64,000 nt of DNA from Sphingomonas gei. GTDB lineage: Bacteria > Pseudomonadota > Alphaproteobacteria > Sphingomonadales > Sphingomonadaceae. This document shows positions 25,608-35,138 of the stretch, piece by piece (within the stretch, counting starts at the first letter, position 1; each line of letters starts with the position of its first letter). The stretch is taken from positions 62,001-126,000 of the forward strand of contig NZ_SRXT01000003.1 in assembly GCF_004792685.1 (NCBI RefSeq), read 5' to 3'. The position numbers were made by a program, and so were the translations under genes. A model generated the notes under the pieces. That model worked only from the letters and a program-made list of their open reading frames with translations. It was not told where the DNA came from and did no database searches.

Positions 25608-26731
25608 GCGAAGCCGCCGCAGGATCGAGCTGGTTCCAGCGCTTCCTGTTGCCGGGTTTCGCGATGAAGGCAGTGATCATCGGCGGCGGCTATGCTACCG
25701 GGCGCGAACTGGCCGAATATTTCCTGCCCGCCGGTCCGTGGGGCGGGCTGGCCGGAATGCTGCTGGCGATGCTGCTGTGGAGCGTGATCGCCGCGACCAC
25801 CTTCGCTTATGCCAGGCTGGCGGGGGCGCTCGACTATCGCGCCTTCTTCGCCGACCTGCTCGGCCCGGCCTGGATCGCGTTCGAAGTCGCCTATATCCTG
25901 TTCGTCGTGCTGATCCTCGCGGTGTTCGGCGCGAGCGCAGGGGCGATCGGCGCGGCGATGTTCGGCTGGCCGAGCTTCGTCGGGGCATTGCTGCTGGCGG
26001 GCGGCATCCTTGCCACCGTCTCGCTGGGCAATTCGGCGGTCGAGGGCGTGTTCAAATATGTCTCCTTCCTGCTCTATGGCGTCTATGCATTGTTCTTGAT
26101 CCTCAGCCTGCTCAGCTTCGGCGACCGCATCGCCCTGGGCTTCGCGACGCCGGCGCCGTGGACTGGCTGGGCGTCGGGCGGGCTGACTTATGCCAGCTAC
26201 AATATCATCGGCGCGGTGGTGATCCTGCCGGTGCTCCGCCATCTCACCAGCACGCGCGACGCCGTGGTGGCGGGGCTGATCGCTGGGCCGCTGGCGATGG
26301 CGCCGGCGATCCTGTTCTTCGTCTGCATGATCGCTTTCTATCCCGCGATCGGCGCAGAGACTTTGCCGTCGGACTTCCTGCTGCGGCAATTGAACGCCCC
26401 GGCATTCCACTTGCTTTTCCAGACGATGATCTTCGCCGCGCTGCTCGAGAGCGGTACCGGCGCAGTCCACGCGATCAACGAGCGCATCGCCGGGGTGGTC
26501 CGCCGCCGTCGCGGAACCGAGCTCGGGGCCCGCGCCCGCGCGGCGATCGCCGGGGTGCTGCTGCTGGTCTGCATGTTCGTCGCCGAGCGCGTCGGGCTGA
26601 TCGCGCTGATCGCCAGCGGCTATCGGCTGCTCGCGTACCTGTTCCTCGCCGTGTTCGTGCTGCCGCTGATGACGATCGGGCTGACACGATTGCTCCGGCG
26701 CCGTCCCGTTCCCAAGGAGATCGTCGCATGA
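25604..26731 (+). CDS. YkvI-like inner-membrane transporter
   Basis: A 375-residue protein with about ten hydrophobic helices and an APC-superfamily-like start (FAMKAVIIGGGYATGRELAEYF). Other marks are SYNIIGAVVILPVLRHLTSTRDA and ESGTGAVHAINERI. The family includes Bacillus YkvI and is usually called an uncharacterised membrane protein; the Gly-rich first helix is typical of amino-acid/cation symporters. Overlaps both neighbours by 4 bases (ATGA). In this operon the obvious role is inner-membrane uptake of the peptides or amino acids released by the exported hydrolases, which is inference. Confidence 0.85.
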   Translation: MSEAAAGSSWFQRFLLPGFAMKAVIIGGGYATGRELAEYFLPAGPWGGLAGMLLAMLLWSVIAATTFAYARLAGALDYRAFFADLLGPAWIAFEVAYILFVVLILAVFGASAGAIGAAMFGWPSFVGALLLAGGILATVSLGNSAVEGVFKYVSFLLYGVYALFLILSLLSFGDRIALGFATPAPWTGWASGGLTYASYNIIGAVVILPVLRHLTSTRDAVVAGLIAGPLAMAPAILFFVCMIAFYPAIGAETLPSDFLLRQLNAPAFHLLFQTMIFAALLESGTGAVHAINERIAGVVRRRRGTELGARARAAIAGVLLLVCMFVAERVGLIALIASGYRLLAYLFLAVFVLPLMTIGLTRLLRRRPVPKEIVA

Positions 26732-28305
26732 AGCCGCATTATCTGCTCGCTTTGCCGCTGCTTGCGCTCGCGGCGCCTGCGCTCGCCGATCCGCCGACCG
26801 GGCTCGACGCCAAGGTCGAGGCGCTTCGCAAAGCGACCGGCGCGCCGGGCATCGCGGTCGCGGTCGTCGAGCATGGCAAGACCACGCTCGCCAAGGGCTG
26901 GGGCGTCCGGAAACTCGGCGAGGCTGCTAAGGTCGACGCCGACACGATCTTCCAGACCGGCTCGACCGGCAAGGCATTCACCGCCGCCGCGATCGCGATC
27001 CTCGTCGACCAGGGCAAGCTCGGCTGGGACGACAAGGTGATCGATCACATCCCGTGGTTCCGCATGTACGATCCGTGGGTGACGCGCGAGATGACCGTCC
27101 GCGACTTGCTCGTCCATCATAGCGGGCTCGGGCTCGGGGCAGGGGATCTGCTATTCGTGCCCCGCGGTAGTCTCTCTCGCAAAGAGACGGTCAAGCGGCT
27201 CGCTTATATCAAGCCGGCGACCAGCTTCCGCTCGGGCTATGCCTATGACAACATCCTCTACACCGTGGCGGGCCAGCTGATCGAGGAAGTCAGCGGCAAG
27301 ACGTGGGAGGAGTTCATGGCCCGCGAAGTGCTCAAGCGCGGCGGGATGAGCGATGCCACCGCCACCTATGAGGCGCGCTGGGCGACTCCCGACCGCGCCT
27401 TCGCGCATGCCCGGGTCGGCGGCGTGCTGCGCGGCGACGGGCCCAATTCGGTGCTCGACGAGCGCGAGGAGCTCGGCCGCGCGGCGATGCCCGCGGGCGG
27501 GCTGGCGCTCAGTGCCAAGGATCTCGCGCAATGGCTCAAGATCCAGCTCGGCCACGGCGCGCTGCCCGGCGGCGGGCGGCTGTTCAGCGAGGCGCAGGCG
27601 GCCGAGATGTGGAAGGGCGTCACCGTCCAGCCGATCACGCAATATCCCGGCGGCCTCGCACCGCTGACGCCCAAGTTCAGCACCTATGCGCTCGGCTGGG
27701 AAGTCGAGGATTATCGCGGCGCGCGGATCATCTCGCATGGCGGCGGGGTGTTCGGATCGATCACCCACATCATCCTGCTGCCGGATCAGGACGTCGGCAT
27801 CGCCGTGGTGGTCAATTCGGAAGACGTCGCATTGCTGCGCGGTGTCGCGCACATGCTGGCCGATCATTATCTCGGACTCCCGGACCTCGATTGGCCCGCG
27901 CGCTTCGGCGCGTTCATGGAGCAGCGCATGGCCGGAGGGAAGGCGGCGCTGGCGACCGTCAAGGCGGCACCCGCCAAGGTCGGCCCGTCGCTGTCGCCCG
28001 AGCGCTATGCCGGCATCTATCGCGACCCCTGGTATGGCGACGTCGCGGTGACCAGCGGCGCCGACGGCCTGCGCATCGACTTCAAGACCACCCCGCGCAT
28101 GGCGGGCAAGCTGGTCCATTGGCAGTACGACACTTTCGTCACCCGGTTCGACGACAAGGCAATCGAGCCGGCCTACGTGACCTTCGCGCTCGACGCCGAG
28201 GGCAAGGTGTCGCGGGTGTCGATGAAGCCGGAGAGCCCGATCGCCGACTTCAGCTACGATTATAAGGATCTGGATCTTCGCCCGGTCGCCGAGGTGGCGA
28301 AGTGA
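26728..28305 (+). CDS. Class C serine hydrolase (D-aminopeptidase/beta-lactamase-like), secreted
   Basis: A 525-residue protein with a cleavable signal (LLALPLLALAAPALA). Catalytic motifs: S79-T-G-K82 (SxxK), Y173-D-N175 (YxN) and SHGGG (HxG). A C-terminal DUF3471-like beta domain (SPERYAGIYRDPWYGDVAV) follows the catalytic part, as in many peptidases of this group. Unlike the first serine hydrolase of the locus it has no membrane helices, so it should be free in the periplasm. Start ATG overlaps the permease stop by 4 bases and its end overlaps the next dipeptidase by GTGA. Confidence 0.92.
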   Translation: MKPHYLLALPLLALAAPALADPPTGLDAKVEALRKATGAPGIAVAVVEHGKTTLAKGWGVRKLGEAAKVDADTIFQTGSTGKAFTAAAIAILVDQGKLGWDDKVIDHIPWFRMYDPWVTREMTVRDLLVHHSGLGLGAGDLLFVPRGSLSRKETVKRLAYIKPATSFRSGYAYDNILYTVAGQLIEEVSGKTWEEFMAREVLKRGGMSDATATYEARWATPDRAFAHARVGGVLRGDGPNSVLDEREELGRAAMPAGGLALSAKDLAQWLKIQLGHGALPGGGRLFSEAQAAEMWKGVTVQPITQYPGGLAPLTPKFSTYALGWEVEDYRGARIISHGGGVFGSITHIILLPDQDVGIAVVVNSEDVALLRGVAHMLADHYLGLPDLDWPARFGAFMEQRMAGGKAALATVKAAPAKVGPSLSPERYAGIYRDPWYGDVAVTSGADGLRIDFKTTPRMAGKLVHWQYDTFVTRFDDKAIEPAYVTFALDAEGKVSRVSMKPESPIADFSYDYKDLDLRPVAEVAK

Positions 28306-29507
28306 GCGGGGCAGATCGTCTCCCCTCCCTTTCAGGGACGGGAATGCTCGGGCTCGCCTTCCTTCTGGCCGGCTGCGCGACGACGCAAGCCGAGGCCCCC
28401 CGCAAGCCGCACCGCGACTTCCTCGTGCTCGACACGCATCTCGACACTCCGATCCACTTCGCCCGTCCCGGCTGGAGCTTCGCTGGGCACCACGATCCGG
28501 CGACCGACCTCATTCAGGTCGACATGGAGAGGATGGAGGCTGGTGCCCTGGATGGCGGATTCTTCGCGATCTACACCGAGCAGGGGCCGCTCAGCGCCAA
28601 GGGCTATGCCGATGCGTTGGCGTTTGCGCGCGGGCGATCGGACCTGATCGACGCCACGCTCGGCAAATTCCCCACCCGCATTGGCCGCGCGCTGACCGCC
28701 GCCGATGCGCGTCGGCTCGACGGTGCAGGCAAGCTGATTGCCTTCAAGAGCATGGAGAACAGCTATCCGATCGGCGAGGATCTCTCGCTATTGAAGGAAT
28801 TTCACGATCGCGGTGTGCGGCTGGCCGGCCCGGTCCACGGCGCCAACAACCAGTTCGCCGATTCCTCCGGAGACACGCCGAAATGGAATGGTCTCTCTCC
28901 CCTCGGGCGCAAATGGGTGGAGGAAATGAATCGGCTGGGGATGGTGATCGACGCCAGCCATTCGTCGGACGCGACGTTCGATCAGATGCTGGAATTGTCG
29001 AGAACGCCGCTCTTGCTCTCGCATTCCAGCGGGCGCTGGGCGTTCGACCATCCCCGCAATCTCGACGATGGCCGTATCCGCAAGCTCGCCGCGAAGGGCG
29101 GGGCGATCTGCGTCAGCACGATCTTCCTGTCGAACATGAACATGACTCCCGAGCGCGCCGCTTTGTTCACCCAATATGAGCATATCGCCGATCTGACCCC
29201 AGAGCAGCAGGCCGATTTGACCCGCAAGTGGCGTGCGCTCGATGCCACCCAGCCGATGTGGGCCGCCGATTTCGAGCGCTACATGGCGATGGTGCTTCAC
29301 GTCATCGAAGTCGCCGGGGTCGACCATGTCTGCTTCGGCGCCGACTGGGACGGTGGGGGCGGACTGCCGGGGATCGCGGATATCTCGGCGCTGCCCAAGG
29401 TCACCGAGCGGCTGCGCGCGGCGGGCTATTCGGACGTGGACCTCGCCAAGATGTGGGGCGGCAACATCCTGCGTGTCGTCGAGGCGGCGGAGGGTGCCGC
29501 CCGCTGA
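28302..29507 (+). CDS. M19 membrane dipeptidase lipoprotein
   Basis: A 401-residue protein starting at GTG 28302. The lipobox LAGC (Cys25) marks a lipoprotein. The metal site is complete here: LDTHLDTP (HxD), FKSMENSY (bridging Glu), IDASHSSD and SHSSGRW (metal His), and FGADWDGG (Asp). Dipeptidases of this family hydrolyse dipeptides including L-D types. Last gene of the six-gene operon 21051-29507. It has a full HxD motif, unlike the first M19 enzyme of the locus, so the two probably differ in substrate or activity. Confidence 0.93.
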   Translation: MSGADRLPSLSGTGMLGLAFLLAGCATTQAEAPRKPHRDFLVLDTHLDTPIHFARPGWSFAGHHDPATDLIQVDMERMEAGALDGGFFAIYTEQGPLSAKGYADALAFARGRSDLIDATLGKFPTRIGRALTAADARRLDGAGKLIAFKSMENSYPIGEDLSLLKEFHDRGVRLAGPVHGANNQFADSSGDTPKWNGLSPLGRKWVEEMNRLGMVIDASHSSDATFDQMLELSRTPLLLSHSSGRWAFDHPRNLDDGRIRKLAAKGGAICVSTIFLSNMNMTPERAALFTQYEHIADLTPEQQADLTRKWRALDATQPMWAADFERYMAMVLHVIEVAGVDHVCFGADWDGGGGLPGIADISALPKVTERLRAAGYSDVDLAKMWGGNILRVVEAAEGAAR

Positions 29508-29510
29508 GGC

Positions 29511-31622
29511 TCAGGCGACTTCGTAGAGCAGGGCGATCTCGTCCAGCGGCAGCGTGAAGCAGATCGCGGCGCCGCCCAGCGGGCTGGTGCCGCTCCAGAT
29601 CCGCCCGCCATAGGAATCGACGATCGTCCGGCAGATCGACAGCCCGATGCCGAGCCCGTTGCGATCCGCCGCCCCGAACGGTGCGAAGATGTCGTCGGCA
29701 TGGCCGGGCAGGCCCTTGCCATTGTCGGCGACGCTGACCATCACCATGCCCGCCGCTTCGCGGTGGCTGGTGATGATCACTTGCGGCTTGTCGACATCGG
29801 CGACGGCCTGCGCGGCGTTGCGGATCAGGTTGAGCAGCACCTGCTGGATCTGCACCTTGTCCGCCGCGACATGACCGGTATCGGGCTCGAGCCGGACGCC
29901 GATCGTAACGCGGGCGACGGCCGGTTCGGCGACCTTGCTGATCGCGATCGCTTCCTCGACGATGTCGTCGAGCGACGCCACCTCGCCGGTCCGCCGATCG
30001 GAGACCATGTCGCGCGCGCGGGAGATGATCTTGCCGCTGAGACCGATCTGCCGGCTGGCCTGGCTCAGCAGCACCGCCATCCGTTCCTGCTCGACCAGCG
30101 AATACTTGCCCTGTTCGGCCAGATAGGTCGCCGCGCTGAGATAATTTCCTGCCGCGGTCAGCGGCTGCGACAGTTCGTGCGCGATCGTCGCTGCCATCAC
30201 GTTGACCGCCTCGACTCGCGTGATGTGCGCGACTTCGGCGCGGAGCTGCTCGTGCCGCCGTTCGGTGGTGATGTCCTGTTCGGTGCCGAGCACGGTCCGC
30301 ACCTTGCCGTCGGCATCGACCACCGGCGACACCCGAATCCGCAGATACGCGACGCGGCCGTCCGCCATCGTGCTGACCACGTCGCATTGCGCCGGCTGCT
30401 TCGAGCGGATCGCGGCGCGCAATGTCTGTTCGATATCGGCGCGGACTGCGGGATCGTGAAAGGCGAGCGCCTCTTCGCCGGTGATGATGTCGTGCGCCGG
30501 GTCGCGGCCGTGCATCCGGCAGGCCTCGTCCGAACAGGCGAGCAGGTTGCTCTCCAGATCGAGTTCCCAATCGCCCATCTTGCCGATCGCCTGCGCCTCG
30601 GAAAGGCGCTCGTTGGTCGCGGCGAGGCGCCGGATGATCGCCTCGCGGCGGCGCAGGCCGAGCCAGAAGGCGAGGGTGCCGCCCAGCAGGGCAAGCGTGA
30701 GCGCGGCAACGGTGAGATAGAATATGCGCGCACGGGCATAAGAGGAAGCGAGCACGTCGTCGGTGCCGATCCCGGCGCTGACGAACAGGCCGTAGCGCGG
30801 CAGCCGGCGCTGGCTGAAGACGCGCCTTATGCCGTCCACCGAACTTGGCCCGATATAAGTGCCCCAGGGCGCGGCGGCCTGGCGTCGCATGGCCAGCCTG
30901 CCCGCGAGGTTCTGCCCGAAGCTGATGGCGGCACCCTCGCGCCGCGCCAGTGTCAGCCCGTCGAGCCGAACCACCGAAATCAGGTCGTGCGGCCGGAAAT
31001 CGGCACCTTCATAGAAATGAGTCAGCCGGTCGATCGGGATGTGCAGCGCGACGATCCCGCCAAAGCGCCCGTCCGGTCGGCGGATCGTGCGGGCGAAGAC
31101 GATCGCCGGTGCGCTGGCGGCTGGCTGGATCGAAGGCGCGAGGAGCGGCTCCTGCAAGCCGCCGGCACGGAGACGGCCAAACGCGCCGCGGCTTTCTGCG
31201 CCGGCCGCCTGATCGGGCCGGCTCGACAAACGAACACGGCCTTCCGCGTCGATGACATCGACACGCGCGAACAGCGGATCGATCGCTGCGGAGTCGGTCA
31301 CCATCCGAGGCGGGGAATTCGGGGGCGCCGGCGCCATGTCGGCATGCTGGCGGGCCAGTTGTACTGCGGCGCTGTCGGCGCGATCGAGCATCCCGGCGAT
31401 GAAATGGTCATAGCCGATCGACCGGTTGCGGTTCTCGCGGATCGCGTTGGCCAGCACGTTGGCGCGCTGGACCTGCGCGACCTGGATCGCTGCCAGCCAG
31501 ATTGCCACGCAGATCAGCACCGCCCCTGCCGGCAGCGCCAGCGACAGCCATCGTGGCGTGGGGTGCGTCGATCCACGCAGCGGATAACGGAATGCAGGCA
31601 AAGGAGGGGTGGTACGCTTCAC
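29511..31622 (-). CDS. Sensor histidine kinase, extracytoplasmic sensor plus PAS (FixL-like kinase core)
   Basis: A 703-residue protein from GTG 31622. Order of parts: an N-terminal membrane helix (LALPAGAVLICVAIWLAAIQ), a large periplasmic sensor region of about 260 residues (dCACHE-like), a second helix (FYLTVAALTLALLGGTLAFW), a PAS domain (about 340-455), an H-box AATIAHELSQPLTA with the phosphorylated His, and an ATPase with QQVLLNLIRNAAQAV (N), VADNGKGLP (G1) and GLGIGLSICRTIV (G2). The core resembles FixL/DctB-type kinases. No response regulator lies next to it. It is convergent with the dgc operon, 3 bp from its end, so it may or may not be related. Confidence 0.92.
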   Translation of the reverse strand: MKRTTPPLPAFRYPLRGSTHPTPRWLSLALPAGAVLICVAIWLAAIQVAQVQRANVLANAIRENRNRSIGYDHFIAGMLDRADSAAVQLARQHADMAPAPPNSPPRMVTDSAAIDPLFARVDVIDAEGRVRLSSRPDQAAGAESRGAFGRLRAGGLQEPLLAPSIQPAASAPAIVFARTIRRPDGRFGGIVALHIPIDRLTHFYEGADFRPHDLISVVRLDGLTLARREGAAISFGQNLAGRLAMRRQAAAPWGTYIGPSSVDGIRRVFSQRRLPRYGLFVSAGIGTDDVLASSYARARIFYLTVAALTLALLGGTLAFWLGLRRREAIIRRLAATNERLSEAQAIGKMGDWELDLESNLLACSDEACRMHGRDPAHDIITGEEALAFHDPAVRADIEQTLRAAIRSKQPAQCDVVSTMADGRVAYLRIRVSPVVDADGKVRTVLGTEQDITTERRHEQLRAEVAHITRVEAVNVMAATIAHELSQPLTAAGNYLSAATYLAEQGKYSLVEQERMAVLLSQASRQIGLSGKIISRARDMVSDRRTGEVASLDDIVEEAIAISKVAEPAVARVTIGVRLEPDTGHVAADKVQIQQVLLNLIRNAAQAVADVDKPQVIITSHREAAGMVMVSVADNGKGLPGHADDIFAPFGAADRNGLGIGLSICRTIVDSYGGRIWSGTSPLGGAAICFTLPLDEIALLYEVA

Positions 31623-31760
31623 ACTAGAATCAGCCCGGACACGTCGACGCCGAGATGGCTAAAGTACCATCTTCACGGTTTGTTAACTAAGTACTTGTCC
31701 GCGGAAAGCCAGTGCGCCGGGGGGATTTTTGCATTATCGCGCAAGCTGCAGCGAGTGACT

Positions 31761-31806
31761 GTGGCGTTGCTTCGACAATAGCCGATTTCGCTTCGGGCAA
31801 CGCCAC
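31761..31806. repeat. Inverted repeat in the intergenic region
   Basis: Perfect 10-bp arms GTGGCGTTGC / GCAACGCCAC separated by 26 bases, between the histidine kinase start and the end of ychF. It could be part of a terminator for ychF or an operator; no U-tract is visible. Confidence 0.45.
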
Positions 31807-31896
31807 CTGTTTGGCAAGTATGGCTGACAAATCGCTGAGGACTGGACAAGACTGGGCAGCGCCAGCGGTCCTTTGCGCCGTGCGTGCGGCAACGCC

Positions 31897-32997
31897 TCAG
31901 ACGTTGAAGCGGAACAGCATCACGTCGCCGTCTTGGACGACATATTCCTTGCCTTCGGACCGCAGCTTGCCGTTGTCGCGGGCGCCACTCTCGCCCTTGA
32001 ACTGGATGTAGTCGTCGAAGGCGATGGTCTCGGCACGGATGAAGCCGCGCTCGAAATCGGTGTGGATCTCGCCCGCCGCCTGCGGGGCCTTGGCGCCGAC
32101 TTCGACGGTCCAGGCGCGCGCTTCCTTGGGTCCGACGGTGAAGAAGGTGAGCAGGTGGAGCAATTTATAGCCCGCGGTGATCACGCGGGCGAGCCCGGTC
32201 TCCTCGAGCCCGAGCTCGGCAAGGAACTCGCCGCGGTCTTCTGCCGGCATCGTCGCGATTTCGGCCTCGATCGCTGCGGACACCACCACGGCTTCGGCAC
32301 CTTCGGTCTTGGCCTTTTCGAACACCCTGGCAGTGAGCGCATTGCCGTTGGCGGCGTCTTCCTCGTTGACGTTGCAGACATAGAGCACGGGCTTGCCGGT
32401 GAGCAATTGCGCCTGGGCGAAGACGCGGGCTTCCTCGACATCCTTGGGTTGCGTCAGGCGCGCAGGCTTGCCTTCGCGGAGCAAGTCGAGCGCCTGGCCG
32501 AGCACCGACGCGGCGACCTTGGCTTCCTTGTCGCCCTGCGTGGCTTTCTTGGCGAAGGCGGGGACGCGCTTCTCGAGGCTCTCCAGGTCGGCCAGCATCA
32601 GCTCGGTCTCGACGGTCTCGGCGTCGGCGATCGGGTCTACCTTGTTGTCGACATGTTGAATGTCGTCATTCTCGAAGCAGCGCAGCACATGGACGATCGC
32701 ATCGACTTCGCGGATGTTGCCGAGGAACTGGTTGCCGAGGCCCTCGCCCTTGCTTGCGCCGCGGACGAGCCCGGCAATGTCGACGAAGCCGAGCTGGGTC
32801 TCGATGATCTTGGCCGATCCGGCGATCGCGGCGAGCTTGTCGAGCCGCGGATCGGGGACCGCGACGTTGCCGACATTGGGCTCGATCGTGCAGAAGGGAT
32901 AGTTCGCCGCCTGCGCCGCGGCCGTCTCGGTCAGCGCATTGAAGAGCGTGGACTTGCCGACGTTCGGAAGCCCGACAATGCCGCAGCGGAAACCCAT
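31897..32997 (-). CDS. ychF: Redox-regulated ATPase YchF (Obg-like)
   Basis: A 366-residue protein starting at ATG 32997. The P-loop GLPNVGKST (residues 9-17), switch [17 protein letters not shown] and the NVNE motif in place of NKxD mark YchF, which prefers ATP over GTP. A coiled-coil insertion and a C-terminal TGS domain (ending [10 protein letters not shown]) complete the usual 363-366-residue layout. YchF binds ribosomes and affects oxidative stress responses. A much longer open frame continues upstream but has no coding features; the chosen start gives the exact family N-terminus [12 protein letters not shown]. Confidence 0.97.
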   Translation of the reverse strand: MGFRCGIVGLPNVGKSTLFNALTETAAAQAANYPFCTIEPNVGNVAVPDPRLDKLAAIAGSAKIIETQLGFVDIAGLVRGASKGEGLGNQFLGNIREVDAIVHVLRCFENDDIQHVDNKVDPIADAETVETELMLADLESLEKRVPAFAKKATQGDKEAKVAASVLGQALDLLREGKPARLTQPKDVEEARVFAQAQLLTGKPVLYVCNVNEEDAANGNALTARVFEKAKTEGAEAVVVSAAIEAEIATMPAEDRGEFLAELGLEETGLARVITAGYKLLHLLTFFTVGPKEARAWTVEVGAKAPQAAGEIHTDFERGFIRAETIAFDDYIQFKGESGARDNGKLRSEGKEYVVQDGDVMLFRFNV

Positions 32998-33117
32998 GAA
33001 GTTCGATCCTGTGTCTGGAGGGCCGGGCAGCGCCGGCGCGTTGCGCGCTCGATAGGCGCAAAGCCGACGGGTTTCCAGTGCGCGGAGCAAGCGGGCGGGG
33101 CGGCGCGTTGATCCGGC

Positions 33118-34005
33118 ATGATATTCCAGCGTATCGACTCCGCCGCCGCGCGGCTGATGGGCCTCGACGGCAGCGATTTCCGCGAACCGGCGGGCGAGCC
33201 CGCGATGCTCCCGGCGGATTCGGTCTCGTGGCGCGTATTCCGCAATCCGATGACGATGTATGTCGGCGGGATCGCCGCGGTGCTGCTCGAACTGGGCGAG
33301 CCACGCGTCCGCCACGGCGTGTGGGACCATAGCAGCTTCAAGCGCGATCCGGCGACGCGGATGCGCCGCACCGCACGGGCGGCGATGATCACCGTCTATG
33401 GCGCACGCAGCCAGTTCGAGGCGCTCACCGCGCGAGTTAATCGCATGCACGCCCGCGTCCAGGGAACCACCGACGACGGCCGTATTTATGTCGCCGACGA
33501 CCCCGATCTGCTGCTCTGGGTGCAGGCGACCGCGAGCTGGGCGTTTCTCGAAGCCTATCGCCGCTATGCCGAGCCGCTCGGCCAGGCCGACCGCGACACC
33601 TTCTATGCCGAAGCACAGCCCGGTGCGGCGCTGTACGGGGTCGAGGCGCCACCAGTGAGCGAGGCCGAAATGGACGCCCTGCTGGCGCGGATGCGGCCGC
33701 AGCTCGAGCCTTCGCCGGCGATCGAGGAATTCATCGCGATCCTGCGTACCGCCGACATCCTGCCCCGCGCGCTGCGCCCGTTGCAGAGACTCGGTGCCGG
33801 GGCCGCCATCGACTTGCTCCCGCCGGCGATGCGCAGCCAGTTGGGGCTGACCGGCTATCGGTTCAGTCGGCACGAGCGCATGTTGTTCGCGCTGCTCGCC
33901 AGGGCGGCGGGGCGCTTCGAGCTGCCGTCGAGCCCCGCACGGCAGGCAACGGCACGCCTTGCTGCGGTTGATCGATGCGGAGCTGTCGCTTTGGCTACGT
34001 CCTAG
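33118..34005 (+). CDS. Oxygenase MpaB-family (DUF2236) protein
   Basis: A 295-residue all-helical protein. Family marks: RNPMTMYVGGIAAVLLELGE near residue 42, HGVWDHSSF with a His, VYGARSQFEALTARVNRMH with the second conserved His, and WVQATASWAFLEAYRRY. DUF2236 proteins are haem-binding, with latex-clearing protein and fungal MpaB as relatives; the function in most bacteria is unknown. Divergent from ychF. No signal peptide is seen. Confidence 0.85.
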   Translation: MIFQRIDSAAARLMGLDGSDFREPAGEPAMLPADSVSWRVFRNPMTMYVGGIAAVLLELGEPRVRHGVWDHSSFKRDPATRMRRTARAAMITVYGARSQFEALTARVNRMHARVQGTTDDGRIYVADDPDLLLWVQATASWAFLEAYRRYAEPLGQADRDTFYAEAQPGAALYGVEAPPVSEAEMDALLARMRPQLEPSPAIEEFIAILRTADILPRALRPLQRLGAGAAIDLLPPAMRSQLGLTGYRFSRHERMLFALLARAAGRFELPSSPARQATARLAAVDRCGAVALATS

Positions 34006-34093
34006 TATCGTATCGTTGCTTGACGGGCCCCCGTTCATCTAGAGTACAGGGGCGCCGGGCCTTGTCAGGCATCGAGTATTCAAGGAGCAGGGA

Positions 34094-35080
34094 ATGATTC
34101 GCCGTCACATGATCATGAGCGCCGCCGCGGCGACTTTAGCGCTTGCGAGCTGCAGCGGCAGCAAGGATCCCACTCCTACGCCGTCTCCCACCCCGACGCC
34201 GACGCCGACGCCGACCGCGTCGCCCACCTACACGGCGTTCCCGCTCGCCGCGGCTGCCGAATTCGGCACGATCAACGCCGCGACCAGCTATACCGGGGAT
34301 CCGGCGGGCACGCTGGTGCTGGGCGCTGCGAGCACCGAGATCGGGCTGTCGACGCGCTTGCGCCTTGCCACCAGCAACGCGATCGCCACCGCGACCTATG
34401 TGATCAACGAGAATGGCGAGGAATCGCGCTTCGTCAACGCGAACGTCACCACGGCCCCGGCGCCGGGCGTTACCGAATTCGTGTTCCGCACCACCGACAC
34501 TGCGACGGCTGGCAAATTCTCGCAGCTTGCGTTCCTCAACAACACGATCCCGTCGCAGGTCACCAGCAACGCCGCGCTGCAGCTGACCAATGTCAGCTAC
34601 GCCAATTGGTGGCGCGGCGATTCGACCACGGGTGCCAAGCGGATCACCACCTCGGTGTTCGGCTACCAGACGGTGCTGACCGACATGCCGAAGACGGGTA
34701 CACAGGTCTATACGTCGAGCGTCGTCGGCCGGCTGGTCGGCGTCGAGGCCGGCGGCAACCAGATCGCCCGCGTCGGCGGGACCGTCACGGTGTCCGTCAA
34801 TTTCTCGACCGGGCTGGTCGATCTGACCTTCAACCTGAACCGCACGCCTGAGAGCGGCGGCGCGACCGCCGCTTTCGGCACCTTCACCGCGCAGGGCGCG
34901 ATCCCGGTGGGGCAGAACCAGTTCAACGGCAGCTTCACCAACAGCGCGACGCTGTCGGGCACGCTCAGCGGCGGGTTCTTCGGCTCGCAGGGTAAGGAAG
35001 TCGGCATCGCCTTCGCGGCTTCGGGCACCGTCGGCGGCGGCACCCAGCGCCTCGTCGGCGTGGTCGTCGGCAAGAAGTAA
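34094..35080 (+). CDS. Surface-type lipoprotein with TbpB-like beta-barrel domain
   Basis: A 328-residue protein. Lipobox LASC (Cys20) is followed by a Thr-Pro repeat spacer (PTPTPSPTPTPTPTPT), then a beta-rich domain. The C-terminal ~100 residues resemble the transferrin-binding-protein B barrel: LTFNLNRTPES, then FNGSFTNSATLSGTLSGGFF and FGSQGKEVGIAFAASG. TbpB-like lipoproteins bind host iron proteins or haem on the surface; in an environmental bacterium the ligand is unknown. AAGGAGCAGGG precedes ATG 34094. Monocistronic, with a strong terminator. Confidence 0.8.
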   Translation: MIRRHMIMSAAAATLALASCSGSKDPTPTPSPTPTPTPTPTASPTYTAFPLAAAAEFGTINAATSYTGDPAGTLVLGAASTEIGLSTRLRLATSNAIATATYVINENGEESRFVNANVTTAPAPGVTEFVFRTTDTATAGKFSQLAFLNNTIPSQVTSNAALQLTNVSYANWWRGDSTTGAKRITTSVFGYQTVLTDMPKTGTQVYTSSVVGRLVGVEAGGNQIARVGGTVTVSVNFSTGLVDLTFNLNRTPESGGATAAFGTFTAQGAIPVGQNQFNGSFTNSATLSGTLSGGFFGSQGKEVGIAFAASGTVGGGTQRLVGVVVGKK

Positions 35081-35101
35081 CGCCGCAAGTTCGGACAGGA
35101 A

Positions 35102-35130
35102 GGGGGCTCCGGGAAACCGGGGCCCCTTTT
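35102..35130 (+). terminator. Terminator of the TbpB-like lipoprotein gene
   Basis: GGGGCTCCGG-GAAA-CCGGGGCCCC stem-loop (one wobble/mismatch) followed by TTTT, 20 bases after the stop. Confidence 0.88.
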
Positions 35131-35138
35131 CGTTGTGC

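Noticed and set aside
32998..34038. Upstream extension of ychF (adding about 350 codons)
   Set aside because: The extension has no coding character, overlaps the divergent MpaB-type gene, and YchF begins exactly at ATG 32997.
34173..34230. Tandem CCGACG repeats, possible CRISPR or microsatellite
   Set aside because: They encode the Thr-Pro spacer of a lipoprotein in frame; there are no spacers.
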